From Anniella stebbinsi (lineage: Eukaryota; Chordata; Lepidosauria; Squamata; Anniellidae), in assembly GCA_029215795.1 (NCBI GenBank), contig JARDYH010000005.1:11254001-11318000 (forward strand): a stretch of 64,000 nt of DNA. The letters run 5' to 3'. Below, in pieces: positions 41,620 to 52,347 of the stretch. The notes below the pieces were generated by a model, which saw only the letters and a program-made list of their open reading frames with translations, was not told the origin of the DNA and did no database searches. Within the stretch, counting starts at the first letter, position 1, and the number at the start of each line of letters is the position of its first letter. A program made the translations under genes and the position numbers.

Positions 41620-42009
41620 TATGTGATCGTATGTGTGTGCTTTGGGAGCATGGTGGTAAAGCAAAGGAAGACATGTGTATAGTCAATGTTTATATACTGG
41701 GGAAATGTATATGGGTGGTCTGTGTTTGGTATGTTTATTAGAAGAATGTTTGTGTGTCTGGTATGGCTGGCCAAACTCTAGACAGAATATTCTACAAGTT
41801 GATTAGAAAAAGGAATTGAAGAAGCATGTAGTTGTACAACACTATTAATCTAGAATGAGGACTTCTTTCTGTAATCACGATCATCAGTGTACCACTTTCA
41901 CCCATACGCTTGGACTGAAAGGGTGCTTGGGAAAATCCATCCTTCAGTTGCTCTTTAACTATGAGTACAACAGGGTTGTATAGGATTGCAGCTTTAAAGC
42001 TGTGCCCCT

Positions 42010-42605
42010 AAAGCCTGTGTAATATAGAAGATAGAATATTAGATTTGGACCAGGGAGACTCCAGTTAAAATCTCTGCTCAGCCCTCAAGCCTTGAAGCTT
42101 CCTGAGTGGCTTTGGCCCCCTCCACAAGGATGCGCTTTTGCGCCCGGTTCGGGGATTATGCGCATTTTCGCGGAGGCGCATTTACGCCTAATCCCTCTGC
42201 ACGGGAGGCGGCGAGAAGCGGCGAAGCGCATTAAAAGATGCCCAAAAAGCACTTTACAGGTAGTTAATGCGCATAATCGCTTGTTCACACAGCGAAAATG
42301 CGCTTTAACGGCCGGAGCAAAATAAAAGTCGCTATTTAACGCGCGTTCGAAAATGCGCATTATCGGGGAGATAACGCGCCTGTACGCCCGTTTTGCGCTC
42401 CGCTCGTGTGTAGGTAAAATTTATAATGAGCCTTCAAGGCTCATTAAACGTCTCGTGTGGAGGAGGCCTTTGAGTGACACTATCTCTCAACCTAACTTGG
42501 GTTTCCCCCCCCCCCCATTTCTGAGGAAAAGTTAGGGTAATCCCATGTATGCCCACCTGAGCAACTTAGAGAAAGGATGGGATACAAATATCATAAATAC
42601 ATGAA
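42010..42605 (+). mobile_element. MIR-like SINE interrupted by family D element
   Basis: The left part (42010-42113) has a tRNA-like head and GAAGCTTCCTGAGTGGCTTT. The right part (42469-42605) resumes TTTGAGTGACACTATCTCTC and AACCTAACTTGGG, then GAGCAACTTAGAGAAAGGAT and ATACAAATATCATAAATA. Joined through one copy of TTT, the two match the SINE consensus pattern seen at 35755-35905. Confidence 0.7.
42114..42468 (+). mobile_element. CpG-rich element family D, copy 2 (intact)
   Basis: 355 bp. Left end GGCCCCCTCCACAAGGATGC; right end CGTCTCGTGTGGAGGAGGCC. TTT duplication on both sides (42111-42113 and 42469-42471). Interior is rich in GCGCAT/ATGCGC words (for example TTATGCGCATTTTCGC and TTAATGCGCATAATCGC). 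The right part contains a small palindrome, ATAATGAGCCTTCAAGGCTC. No ORF of recognisable function. Confidence 0.8.
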
Positions 42606-42746
42606 ACGTCCATGTGACAGCGTAGGGGGCTTCAGGGTCTATATAAGGATTTATCTGGTTGCGGCTTGTAGGTTTTACTGCTGCTGCGTTATTAATGTGT
42701 GCATTTCAGTTGCATTTTTGTAAGCCACTGCTGTGCAGAAATAAGG

Positions 42747-42789
42747 TGTTGTTGTTGTTGTTGTTGTTGTTATTATTACTATTATTATT
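42747..42789. repeat. TTG/TTA microsatellite
   Basis: TTG units followed by TTA/CTA units. Confidence 0.9.
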
Positions 42790-42934
42790 TCTTTCTGGGA
42801 GATGAGGGAAGAGTTAGAAAACAAGGGAGGAAAGCAAAAAAACGTGGGGTGTCCCTGAAGACAGAAAGCAGTGGCAGTGAAAGACTACAGCATATTCTTC
42901 AACACTCTTGCTGGTCTTGTTGACCGTAATAAAA

Positions 42935-42970
<36 letters not shown>
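42935..42970. repeat. ATT microsatellite
   Basis: About 11 ATT units followed by AT-rich sequence. Confidence 0.9.
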
Positions 42971-42972
<2 letters not shown>

Positions 42973-43206
42973 ACAATTATTTATTATTAAATTTAAATCC
43001 CACCTTTCTGTATAATATTAGAGGCAGTTATCTGTACAATATAAAAACTAAAATATTATTTATGTATTACAAGGATAATAAAATTCACAATTCCAATCCT
43101 ATCAACCAAAACAGTCTAAAAAAGAATAAAAACCAGCCATAGCATAAAAATGTCTAAATATAACATTTTGCAAAAGCTCACTGAAAAACAAACAAATACC
43201 CTGACT

Positions 43207-43629
43207 GGGTTCAGGCAAAACAATAACCAACAATGATTTAAATAGTTGATGGTTGGTTATTTAACCCACCGTTGGTTATTGCGTTGTGTGGAGGGGACTG
43301 TTGGTTATTTCTTCAGCCACTGTTGGTTATTTTGTCAGCCACAGAGGCGCAAGGCAAGAGTGGTCAAAGCAGCAGCTGCCACTCTAGTCCAGCTGGCAGG
43401 ATAGATTTTCGACAACAATGGCTAATGGGATACCAGCGGGACGATTGAGGGGGGATGAGTGAGTCAACTCAGCATTGAGTTCACTGTTTACTAATAGTGA
43501 ACTCAATACTGATCCTAATCCACAGCATGGTTGATTATTACCATGTTGTGTGGGGAGTACCCCCTAGATAAACAATTGTTGAGTTGATTATTACCCCACC
43601 ATTGAATATCATGTTGTCCGAACGCAGCC
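43207..43629. mobile_element. Family E-like element (about 423 bp)
   Basis: Left end GGGTTCAGGCAAAACAATAA faces right end TATCATGTTGTCCGAACGCA, an imperfect inverted pair. GTTGGTTATT-type motifs repeat at the left (four times in about 130 bp). The right half is homologous to 37679-37904 (GATCCTAATCCACAGCATGG and TGTGGGGAGTACCCCCTAGA). Confidence 0.6.
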
Positions 43630-44690
43630 CCTATCTTCATTTTAAAAGTGGACAGCAATGAGACCAAGGAAATCACCCTTCAGAGCAATCCCAAATCTAG
43701 AGTACCACAGTTGAAAAAGTATTTTCTCTGATACTCATTTGCCATTTAATGGGGAAACTTGAAGCAGAAATCCAAAACCTGAAGCAGAAGATGAGCAATG
43801 TTCTCACACAGGCTCAAATGGGGGGAGGCAATTACTGTTTAGGGCTTTACCTGATAGAAGAAGATAGATTAACTTATTTTACATTAAGGAACAAGGGAAT
43901 CCTACTACAATATGCAGTCTTCATCTATGGAGTCTGGAGACATGCCATGCTAAAGAATTTTTGAAATTTAACTTTAAAATATTTCCATCCTACAACATGC
44001 AAGGCACATAGACTTGAGGACATTTGTTTATTCTTGTACTCGCATCTCAAGATAGAAACATCTTGAGAATTTCTGAAATTCTGCACATAACAGCAAGTCA
44101 GTGAGGGCTAATTCACAAGAAAGTTAGTCAATATTGTGTCGGACCGAATACGTATTGATGGATAGTAAACCTTAGTTTAGACACAGGTGCCCTGATCCAG
44201 CAGGGGAGTTTAGAATGTCGAACTGGAAACAGGCCTTGCCAGGGGTAGCCTCTAAAGATGTCGATCTTGAGGCATTGCGATGCTCCTATGAGCCCAGTTG
44301 AACTAGCTGGAAGTGTTTGAGTTTTCTTTTTTTTAAAGGGGATGACAACAGTCTACATACAATTAGACCTGGATCAGGACTTGCCTAGAGGCTTCAAAGC
44401 TGCAGATGAATCCTATTAAAATCAACAATGTTATAAATAGCTATGTGCAGGATTTCAACCAAATTTAGTAACCTGCATGCATAATGCAAAAGTAGCTATA
44501 AAATATTTACAGCTGGAAGACGTGCTATTTGGGAGGCAAGAAGAAAATAGCAATATCAATGGTGGGGTTACCCAAGGCAATATGGAAAGTTTGGTCTATG
44601 GCTCTCAGGCTCTTTGCAATGTGTTACACATGTTGTAAAAATCTGAACAGATCTATGATTTTCACCCCAAAACACGTCCATTTCCCCTGA

Positions 44691-44725
44691 CATGCATCTT
44701 ACACGCATCTTACATGCATCCTACA
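44691..44725. repeat. Short tandem repeat of CATGCATCTTACA type
   Basis: About three imperfect 11-12-bp units reading CATGCATCTTACACGCATCT and further. Confidence 0.6.
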
Positions 44726-44960
44726 TGTGTTCGCTGACACGCACACCCAAACCGTCCACACACACAGCACCCCAAAGCCCCATTCCCCACTGCCTGTCCA
44801 TTGTATCCATTTCTGCAAAAGTCAAGCTGCTTGCAAGTGATTTAGCTGCGCAAGAACTAGGAGCTTGTCAATATTGCCATTGCTCCTTCTTCTCCAGGTC
44901 AGACTCCATTATACACAATCAGGGACGTGCATAGGCTACCTGACTTAGAGGAACCAGGAG

Positions 44961-45350
44961 TGTGACTCATCCAGATGTGACCGTGGCACACCTGGAGAGG
45001 GACAAAATGACCATATAAGGGAATGATAGAAGTGAAGGGACGTTGCAAAGTATCTCTGGGTACAAGTAAAATAGCACATGGCAATGCAATGCCACGTCTG
45101 GCCACTACTTGGGACTACTCGAGAGTAAAACAGAGTTGGCCAAATGATGTCCCTGGGGCTATAAACCAATGGGATGAGGGCTGATGACGTGTAACTTTTG
45201 GAGTATAAAAGCACTGTTTGAACCTTGGTGTGGTGTGACTCTGGAAAGCAGCGTTAGCGTCCAGAGGACACCTATTCTGCGCAGAATAAAATCAGTTTCC
45301 AAAGCTTCAAGAGGTCTTTCGTCAAGTGTTTCATATCTGGACTTTGGACA
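44961..45350 (+). mobile_element. Solo-LTR-like segment
   Basis: Begins TGTGACTCATCC and ends TTTGGACA (TG..CA). It contains a TATA box (GTATAAAAGC near 45203) and an AATAAA signal (45285-45290) about 80 bp downstream, followed by a T-rich tail, the spacing seen in retroviral LTRs. No flanking duplication, primer site or retroviral gene was found, so this is a weak call. It would be an old, gene-less remnant. Confidence 0.3.
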
Positions 45351-46145
45351 CTTGGAAATAGCGTAATTTATGCAACACACATCTTACTTGATTTTACACA
45401 TGTGAAATTGTTCCATCCAAATGGGTCAATGTGGTATTCTATCTTGCAAATATGCATATTCCTTTCAGGAAATGGCCCATGCAGAAACAAACAAATTTCC
45501 TGCACTATATTTAACAACTATCTGTTTCATATTTCATCTGATCTTATGGATGCTATCATCTTCCCTGAGATGTTTGGCTCATTAATTCATAAAGAACAGG
45601 AGGTTTGTTTGGTTGTTTTTAAAAGGACCCGAGCGTTGTTTTTAAAATGGAATTGCTCGAACTCTAATCTGCTTTGTGATGTACTCAGGACAAGTGAATG
45701 AATGGGTTGGACTTCATAGTTATCAGGCCAGATTTTTCTCCTTTACTGCACTTTAAACCATGACAGAGAAAGGATCTTGAGCTTGGAAAGAGCCCTGCAA
45801 TCTGTAACAATAATTTCCTTTTCCCAGAGGAATTTGGGATTGTCCATATGTGGTGAGGTTTGGGATTACTAATGGAGAAGTCACAGCACTTTACTCATGG
45901 AACTACAATTCCCAGTATTCCTTGGGGGAAGTAATGACAGTTAAAGTGGTAGAACCAATATAGGTTTGTAATGTAGAGAAGCCCCTGGTGTCTTGTGCTG
46001 AAAAAGACCCAGTTGGAGAACTCATAATCATCCATGTCTGGACTTTCTTGCAGTGCCCCTGATGTTGAAGTGAATTACTGCTTTCCATGGGGCACAGAGT
46101 CACAAAACAGAGTAACAAAAGAAAGCGTAGGTTTGCCACTTCATA

Positions 46146-46500
46146 GGCCTCCTCCACACGAGACGTTTAATGAGCCTTGAAGGCTCATTATAAATTTTAC
46201 CTCCACACCAGCGGAGCGCAAAACGGGCGTACAGGCGCGTTATCTCCCCGATAATGCGCATTTTCAAATGCGCGTTAAATAGCGACTTTTATTTTGCTCC
46301 GGCCGTTAAAGCGCATTTTCGCCATGTGAACAAGCGATTATGCGCATTAACGTCTTCTAAAGCGCTTTTTGGACATCAATTAATGCGCTTTGCCGCCTCT
46401 CACCGCCTCCCGTGCAGAGGGATTAGGCGTAAATGCGCCTCCGCGATAATGCGCATAATCCCCGAACCGGGTGCAAAAGCGCATCCTTGTGGAGGGGGCC
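46146..46500 (-). mobile_element. CpG-rich element family D, copy 3 (intact)
   Basis: 355 bp, inverted relative to copy 2. Starts GGCCTCCTCCACACGAGACG and ends CTTGTGGAGGGGGCC. ATA duplication on both sides (46143-46145 and 46501-46503). Same length as copy 2 and highly similar. Confidence 0.8.
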
Positions 46501-47777
46501 ATAAGCATATACCTTAAAGAGGTATCAGGGTGAGTGGGTATTCATCCCAGTTCTAGGAAGAGAATAATCATTAAAAGACGTAAGGGGGACTAACTAGTAA
46601 CCGGAAAAGACATCAGAGGGACAAACTAGTAGTCAGAATACCTGGGTTGTGCTATCACCTTTGCTCCCTAATTTTACTTTTGCTGTCAAAATATAGAATC
46701 CATGGTAAGCACAGGACCTAGAAAGATTTTAAGTATGTATATAGAGAGAGCAGGAAATAGCCAGGATTCCACTCTCCAGCTGGAATTTAATTCAACAGCC
46801 CAGATCCAGAGAAGGGTCCCAGCAGAGAAAAATCCAACCCCACCAGGAGAAGTTGCCTTTGAAGATCCACTCCGCCCAGTCTGCCACAATTTGCATTCTG
46901 TTCTTTTTTTGTGGGAGTGAAGTGTGATCTGATGCGTTAGGGTTGGGGAAGGAGATGCTAGAAATCAGATATCTGGAGAGGGAGTCTAATGGTTTTAGGA
47001 AAAAGGGAGTCCACCATCCCTGTTCTGCTCTGATTCTGGGACAGAAAGAGTGTGGCTGGAGTCCAGAGTTAAATTAACTTACAGCTGTGAACTGTCCTAT
47101 AGAAAGTAGGTTACCTGAGAATCCCTGTGTAGAAATGTATTCTTGTTCTATGACCAGGGAGCCATTATCAAGTGCCAAGCTACAGGGAAATTTCAATTAC
47201 TGGTATCCTGTCCAGCATTATAAAGAGAAAGGACACGATTCTTAGTGGAAAGGTATACTTCAGGTGAGTTGTTTGCACAGGCCTGCACAACCTGGCACTC
47301 ATCAAGCCAAGGGTATGATGCCCTCACCAGCCATGTGTTATAGCCATTCATGAACTTGACAACCCTTTTCTTTTATTTTGCAGTTCCAAGCAGGGAGAAA
47401 AAACGAGAAAAAAAGAAAGGCTTATGCATTGGGAGGCAGTGGTGTAGTGGATGCCATAAAGGAAATACAATGGGGTAAGAAAAAGAAGTGTTGTAGTCCA
47501 CAGAAATAACACGTTCCAACATGTTTTGGACCACAGTGTGACCAAATTTGATACTACTTGCTCTTAAAACTCCTGCCTCCTGTAACGTTAGCAAATTTTA
47601 GTCACACTGAATTGCCCAGAAGAAGGACCTATGTGTGATCTGGAACGCATTGGAACAAATGCGTTCCAGAACAAAATATCCCATTGCTTTTTGGCATCCT
47701 TTGTGGGGTTTCCCATTTCGTAGGTTAGTGGGGTCGTGGAGCCAGGGCTTCCAGGATCAGGCGGCCCTATATCCTAC

Positions 47778-48245
47778 TTTAATTTGTTATTGACTGCATT
47801 TCTATACCGCCCAATAGACAAAGCTATTTATGGAGAACAGCCCTCTATTTCAAAGCATCCTTTATTTGAAGGGATGTCCAGTCCAAGTCTGGTATAAAGA
47901 TAAAGAACCAGAAGGAGCTGGGAGAGGAGGGGGCTTGAAGCTGGCCATCCACAGTCAGCATGTAAACAGAGGACTGCGCAGGCAGGCACAGGGGTCACCT
48001 GGTTGCGGTCTTTCCTGTTATAGTGAGATATATTTGTATCTACGTTATAGTAATTCTTTCTAAATGTGCATCAACACATCTCAGTTAGCATATACAAATG
48101 CTATGCCCATTGATGTCCTAATTTTTGGTGACGTGTGTCATCTTATTTGGAAATGTGCAGGTGGCCACCCTATCCCAGGGTCAAAGTTGTGAACTGCCCA
48201 GAAATCTTTGGCTATTGAGCGGAATAGAAATATAATAAAATTACT
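47778..48245. repeat. Split L2-like 3' end around an unclassified insert
   Basis: GCATTTCTATACCGCCCAAT (47790) and GTGAACTGCCCAGAAATCTT with GGCTATTGAGCGG (48190) are L2-like 3' hairpin pieces. The ~360 bp between them (GGAGAACAGCCCTCTATTTC ... CAGGTGGCCACCC) match nothing I recognise. The two pieces are in opposite orientation, so they may be separate insertions. Confidence 0.35.
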
Positions 48246-48307
48246 AAAGGAAGGGCTTCCCTATTGCCTCTGAACCTAGCTGCAATCCTCACCATACTGG
48301 GGGGCTG

Positions 48308-48330
48308 GTGTGTGTGTGTGTGTGTGTGTT
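48308..48330. repeat. TG microsatellite
   Basis: About 11 TG units. Confidence 0.9.
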
Positions 48331-48951
48331 GGATTTCCCTAGCAACAATATATAGTTCTTGTAAGCTGTCCCTGTTGTAATGCGAAGTATTTTGGGGTGC
48401 TGAATGGGCAATTAAGACTCATTCATTTTACAACAGACCTGCTCCTGGCGGAGATGAAACTGCTAGAATTGGTTTCTTGATAGGCTTCAACGCAGCTGTC
48501 TACATTTTTTGACTCCCGTGGCAATGAGGATTGTCATGAAGAGTGCCTGCACTTCGAAATATGCCATTATACCACTGCTGGTAGGCCACTATATATGGCT
48601 CATTACAGGCTGTGTTCTTGGCAAAGCCAACTTTATATTAGCTTAGTTTGGCAGGGCAGGGTACTTGTCTTTCTGAGTGGAGTCTTTGTAAAATCAGCCT
48701 GGAAGAGTGTCTACTACACCCTCTGTTCAGTAGCTCAGAAATTAAGAGGTTGTGGTGAGTCAGTATTGTGAGCAAGGCATTCTGTGCATACATAGAGACT
48801 TTCACACTTTTTATGGCTTCACAGGATCCAGAGCGGAACCTTGGCCTTGCAAACACATTTCAGGGTTAAGACCTAGTGGGCTTTGGCTCAGATTAAGCCT
48901 TTTGAGTATTTGTCAAGGGCTGTTAGCTGCAAGACCCCTGAGTTCTAGCCA

Positions 48952-49040
48952 AGGTGGGCAGATACAAAGGAGAACAGGGTACCTGCACCTTTAACAGTTG
49001 GGCACAAGAGGGGATTTGACCAGGTGTGGCTTGCCCAGTG
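48952..49040 (-). mobile_element. Family A fragment (copy 10)
   Basis: GCAGATACAAAGGAGAACAG, CACCTTTAACAGTTGGGCAC and GGGATTTGACCAGGTGTGGC correspond to the minus-orientation central segment of family A. Old and truncated at both ends. Confidence 0.55.
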
Positions 49041-49428
49041 AACTTTTTGGATGAATGGGTAATTGAACCTGGCTTTTCCATACCCCAGCTCAACATTTTA
49101 GCCCAGGCCTGTGTACCACGTGTGAGCCACCCACTAAGCCAGACACAGCCTGTCTGTCAGGTTCTTGACCACCCCTCCAGTTTCTGGCGCTCCTAGCAGG
49201 CAGCAAAAACACCAGGTTTATTGAGCCTCTGGTGGGGTCATGGTGAAGAGTTGTGTTCCAACTTGGTGAGTTATAAGCTGTGCTGGCCGGCCAGCCCTAG
49301 CTCCTGACCCTCACTGGCTCTTAACTGTAGCTCTCCCAAAGTCAGCATTTAGCAGGGGATGGGGTAAAGAGGGGGCTGGGATATCAGTGGGTCCAGTATG
49401 GGTGGACAGAGGGAGCAAAAGAGTCATT

Positions 49429-49539
49429 GGCCCTGTTCAGAAGACACCTTAAACCACAGCTTTAACCATGGTGAATAAGGCGAAAAGCTTTATTCACCGT
49501 GGTTAAAGCTGTGGTTTAAGGTGTCTTCTGAACAGGGCC
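49429..49539. mobile_element. Short perfect-looking palindrome, family E-like termini
   Basis: 111 bp. Left arm GGCCCTGTTCAGAAGACACC and TTAAACCACAGCTTTAACCA faces an almost perfect reverse complement; the centre is AATAAGGCGAAAAGC. Termini resemble family E (CTGTTCAGA). Confidence 0.7.
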
Positions 49540-50303
49540 CCATGGGCACAGGGGAACATGAGCGATAGCAGGGTTGATGGATGCAAAGAACTCTGCTGGG
49601 GTGGGGGTGGGGGGAGCAAAATCTTTAATAGCCAAACCAAAGGAAGGTGTTTTCAAGGCTGATTCCTGCGGTGAAAACAGAATTGCCACAATCAGCAGAG
49701 GAAGCAAACTGGCCACTGTTGCCTTGATTACATTGGCACAGAAGGGGCATTGCTGTCTTGCCCAGCCAGTGTGCCTCCCGGCTTGGCAAAAGCAGTGTTC
49801 TGTGCCTTTAAATCACTTAGATTGTCCACAGCTGTTGTGGTTCGTGAGCATATTATCTGAGAGAGGTTTTTTTCCACCATGTGCAGGGCAGACAACTGGT
49901 TGGTTCTGTGAGGGTTTCAGAGAAGGAAGAGGGGTGGGGTGTGTTTTTGGCTTGTTTTAAATAAGTACTGGCCTCTGTTCTTCCATCCTGAGAAGGCTGT
50001 TCAGTTGCTGTTTAGTTTCAAAAGCAGTTTTAAAAAAAAGTGTAACTGAATTTGGCTGTGGAGCCATAAAAATCCAGATCATGCTATTTTTATTTTTATT
50101 ATTATATTTTGAAAAGTAGGACGTAGCTGCTTGAAAATAGATCAAGAGTTTACAACTGTGTTGGAAGTCCACTAAGTTGTGAAATTTCCTTGGAAAACCT
50201 GAGCACCAGAACTTTCAGGAGGCTCAATTTTAGATGAAGAAACAACTAAAATATCTCTGAAAAGAAGTGGAGATCAGATGCTTACTAGTTGTTTGAGCCT
50301 ATA

Positions 50304-50619
50304 GGGTGACCAGATAAAATCCAGGTCAGGGCTCATGTAACTTTAACAGTTGTAGAGAAAAGGGAATTTCAGCCAGTGTCATTTGTATGCAGTTAGTTCC
50401 TGGTGAAATCCCCTCTTCATCACAACAGTTAAAGTTGCAGGGGCCCTGCCTTCTTTTGTATATGGTCACTCTAGTATAGGGCATGCACCTTTAACTGTTG
50501 TGATGAAGAGGGAATTTCACCAGGAACTAATTGCATACAAATGACACTGGCTGAAATTTCCTTTTCTCTACAACTGGTAAAGTTACATGAGCCCTGACCT
50601 GGATTTTATCTGGTCAGCC
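50304..50619 (+). mobile_element. Palindromic MITE family A, copy 8 (alternative termini)
   Basis: 316 bp with the AGATAAAATCCAGGTCAGG terminal variant on both arms, like copy 3. Left flank TA, right flank TG (one base changed). Plus-orientation centre. Confidence 0.8.
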
Positions 50620-50718
50620 TGCTTTACTAGAAAGGAAATTTCCCAAGACAGAGAGAAAGAAAGTGGCCACTTTTAGAGGTGGGGAGGAGAGGAAGGACTT
50701 ATTTCAAGGCTTATTTCT

Positions 50719-50780
50719 GAACTACAACTCCTAGCATTACCAGATCAGCCATGTTGGCTGGGGCTGATGGGAGTTTTAAA
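50719..50780. repeat. Family H fragment
   Basis: GAACTACAACTCCTAGCATT, GCCATGTTGGCTGGGGCTGA and TGGGAGTT: the core of a family H palindrome. Confidence 0.5.
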
Positions 50781-50959
50781 TCTGTAATCTTTTTTTTAAA
50801 TCGTTATTTTAAATCTCTGCATTGTTGCTCGGTTTAATTCTTGTTGTACTCCTATATTGTGGTTTTAAGCTTCCAAACTCACTTGGGCATCAGGTTGAGG
50901 TTTGCTACTCTTAAGGTTTCAGGGTTTATTGGGAACTGCAGAGATCAGAACTGACAAAG

Positions 50960-51172
50960 ACCCTGTTCAGACAACACGCTAAGCCAAGATGGTTAAGCAG
51001 TTTGAGCTAAACATTATGACTTAGCGAATTGTGTGAACCATGAGTTAGTGTGCTGGGTGTACCTTTCCTAACCATAGTGGCTACATACCCCCAGTTTAAA
51101 CACGCTCTCTAACCATTTTCTGCAAAATGGTTAGCAGACTAGCCACAGCTTAGCGTGTTGTCTGAACAGACC
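50960..51172. mobile_element. Family E non-autonomous DNA transposon, short copy
   Basis: Left end CCCTGTTCAGACAACACGCT and AAGCCAAG; right end CACAGCTTAGCGTGTTGTCT and GAACAG. It carries internal GGTTAG/CTAACC inverted motifs. Same TTCAGACAACACG core as 11406-11936. Confidence 0.75.
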
Positions 51173-51700
51173 CATCTGAAATGTTGTCTGGAGCGATTCA
51201 TTTGAGGCAGGAGGGCAAGCAGACAGTGTGGTCCTGGAAAGAAATGAACACATTAGGCCAAAAAATCACGAGATGGGGAAGAGGAGGGAGGAAATCCAAG
51301 CGTTTTTCAGTAACCGTTTTCCCAAATGTAGAATTCGCTTAAACAGTAGGAGAGATCAAAGTCCGCCCTTAGCCCTCTCCCTGCTTAGACTTACCCCAAA
51401 GAGTGGAAATCTTCTTGAGAGTGTAGGAGAGGGGGTGGGGAGAGGAGAAACCTCTAAGTAAACTGACTTCAAAAGGAGCTGATTTTTCAAACAACAGCTG
51501 TTAGTGGAACCCTCCCAAGTGCGAGGAAATAAATTGCCAACACCCCCTTTTTCCAGCCTTTTTGTCAATATTCTCCTGGAGCTAGAGAGAAATCTCCTCC
51601 CCCTCCTCCCTAGGCAGGCAGCAAGAGCCAATCGACATCCATGGCTGTGTGTGGCTAATGAAATCCCATTTCTGTCCCCCCCCCCCCCAAAATGTGTGTG

Positions 51701-52217
51701 TTTAAGAAAAAAAAACAGGCTGAAGAGGAGGGTTTGAAAAATCTTCTTGCAAGCAATCTGCTCTCAGCGCCTGGCGCTGCAGTATGAAAGAGCCAACCCA
51801 CTCAGCAAGAAGTCTGTGTGTGGAGAGAGGAGGGGGAGGAGGAAGCGAAGCGGATGGGGGGGGGGGAGTTAGTTAGCAGACACTCCAACGTGGATAAGCT
51901 TGCTTTCTGATACATTCCTGGCCAAGGCGATGCTTATTGCAAGAGCTGTGCTGACTTGTTGCAAGGATCTGTCTTAAAAAAGAGAGAGAGAGAAAGAGAA
52001 GGGGGGGGGGGGAAATCATCCACAGACTCTGTTCATCACCCCCCCCCTTCGCTCCAGCGGATCTATCTGATCGATTCAGCTGCATTCGTATCTATTCATA
52101 ATTTCTGAACGGGATCGGGCAATTTGATGGGGACTCCAAGCAGCCTGGCGATTTGGGGGCGATCTCGGAGGGATTTTGGAGGGGACTGAAGGAGGGGAGG
52201 GGGGTTGCAGTGCAATC
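51701..52217 (+). promoter_or_regulatory. FGD1: FGD1 5' region: probable promoter and 5' UTR, G-rich
   Basis: About 500 bp directly before the FGD1 start codon. It contains several long G or GA tracts on the coding strand (51856-51868, 51977-52012, 52180-52207) and no splice acceptor immediately before the ATG, so the ATG exon is probably the first exon. No TATA box was convincingly seen. The transcription start is not resolvable by eye. Confidence 0.45.
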
Positions 52218-52347
52218 ATGCAGAAGGCCAGCGTGATGGGGATGCCCAGCCCGGAACCCAGTGGATCTTATTCCCAGCAGTTCAAAGCCATCAGGTTCTC
52301 CTATCACATCGAAGGAGGAGCAGCTACTTCACCTCAGATCCGAGCCG
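52218..52347 (+). CDS. FGD1: FGD1 first coding exon (N-terminus of Cdc42 GEF)
   Basis: ATG at 52218 opens 43 codons plus one base, ending at a consensus donor GAGCCG|GTAAGC. The peptide starts MQKASVMGMPSPEPSGSYSQ and contains QFKAIRFSYHIEGG. The RFSYHxEG core matches the N-terminal region of human FGD1 (RALRFSYHLEG). The phase-1 donor would let the next exon continue with a Gly, as in the human sequence after this segment. FGD1 is a Rho-family (Cdc42) guanine-nucleotide exchange factor with DH, PH, FYVE and second PH domains, none of which lie in this window. The remaining exons are to the right of 64000. The divergent GNL3L neighbour supports the call. Confidence 0.8.

Larger units (their letters stand above)
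31231..51700. other. Intergenic region between GNL3L and FGD1
   Basis: No protein-coding exon or RNA gene was recognised in this ~20-kb region between two divergently transcribed genes. It holds most of the palindromic transposon families of the window, CR1 and L2 LINEs and one LTR-like segment. Stretches without a specific call (for example 34010-35750, 43630-44690, 45350-46140, 46505-47780 and 48250-48950) show nothing I can name. Confidence 0.6.

Noticed and set aside
42114..42468. CpG island interpretation of the CpG-rich block
   Set aside because: The same 355-bp sequence recurs inverted at 46146-46500 with target duplications, so the CpGs belong to a transposon, not a promoter.
43749..43964. 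71-codon open frame starting MGKLEAEIQNLKQKM, coiled-coil-like
   Set aside because: No splice or start context, no continuation and no recognised family. Most likely chance or a worn LINE ORF1 fragment.
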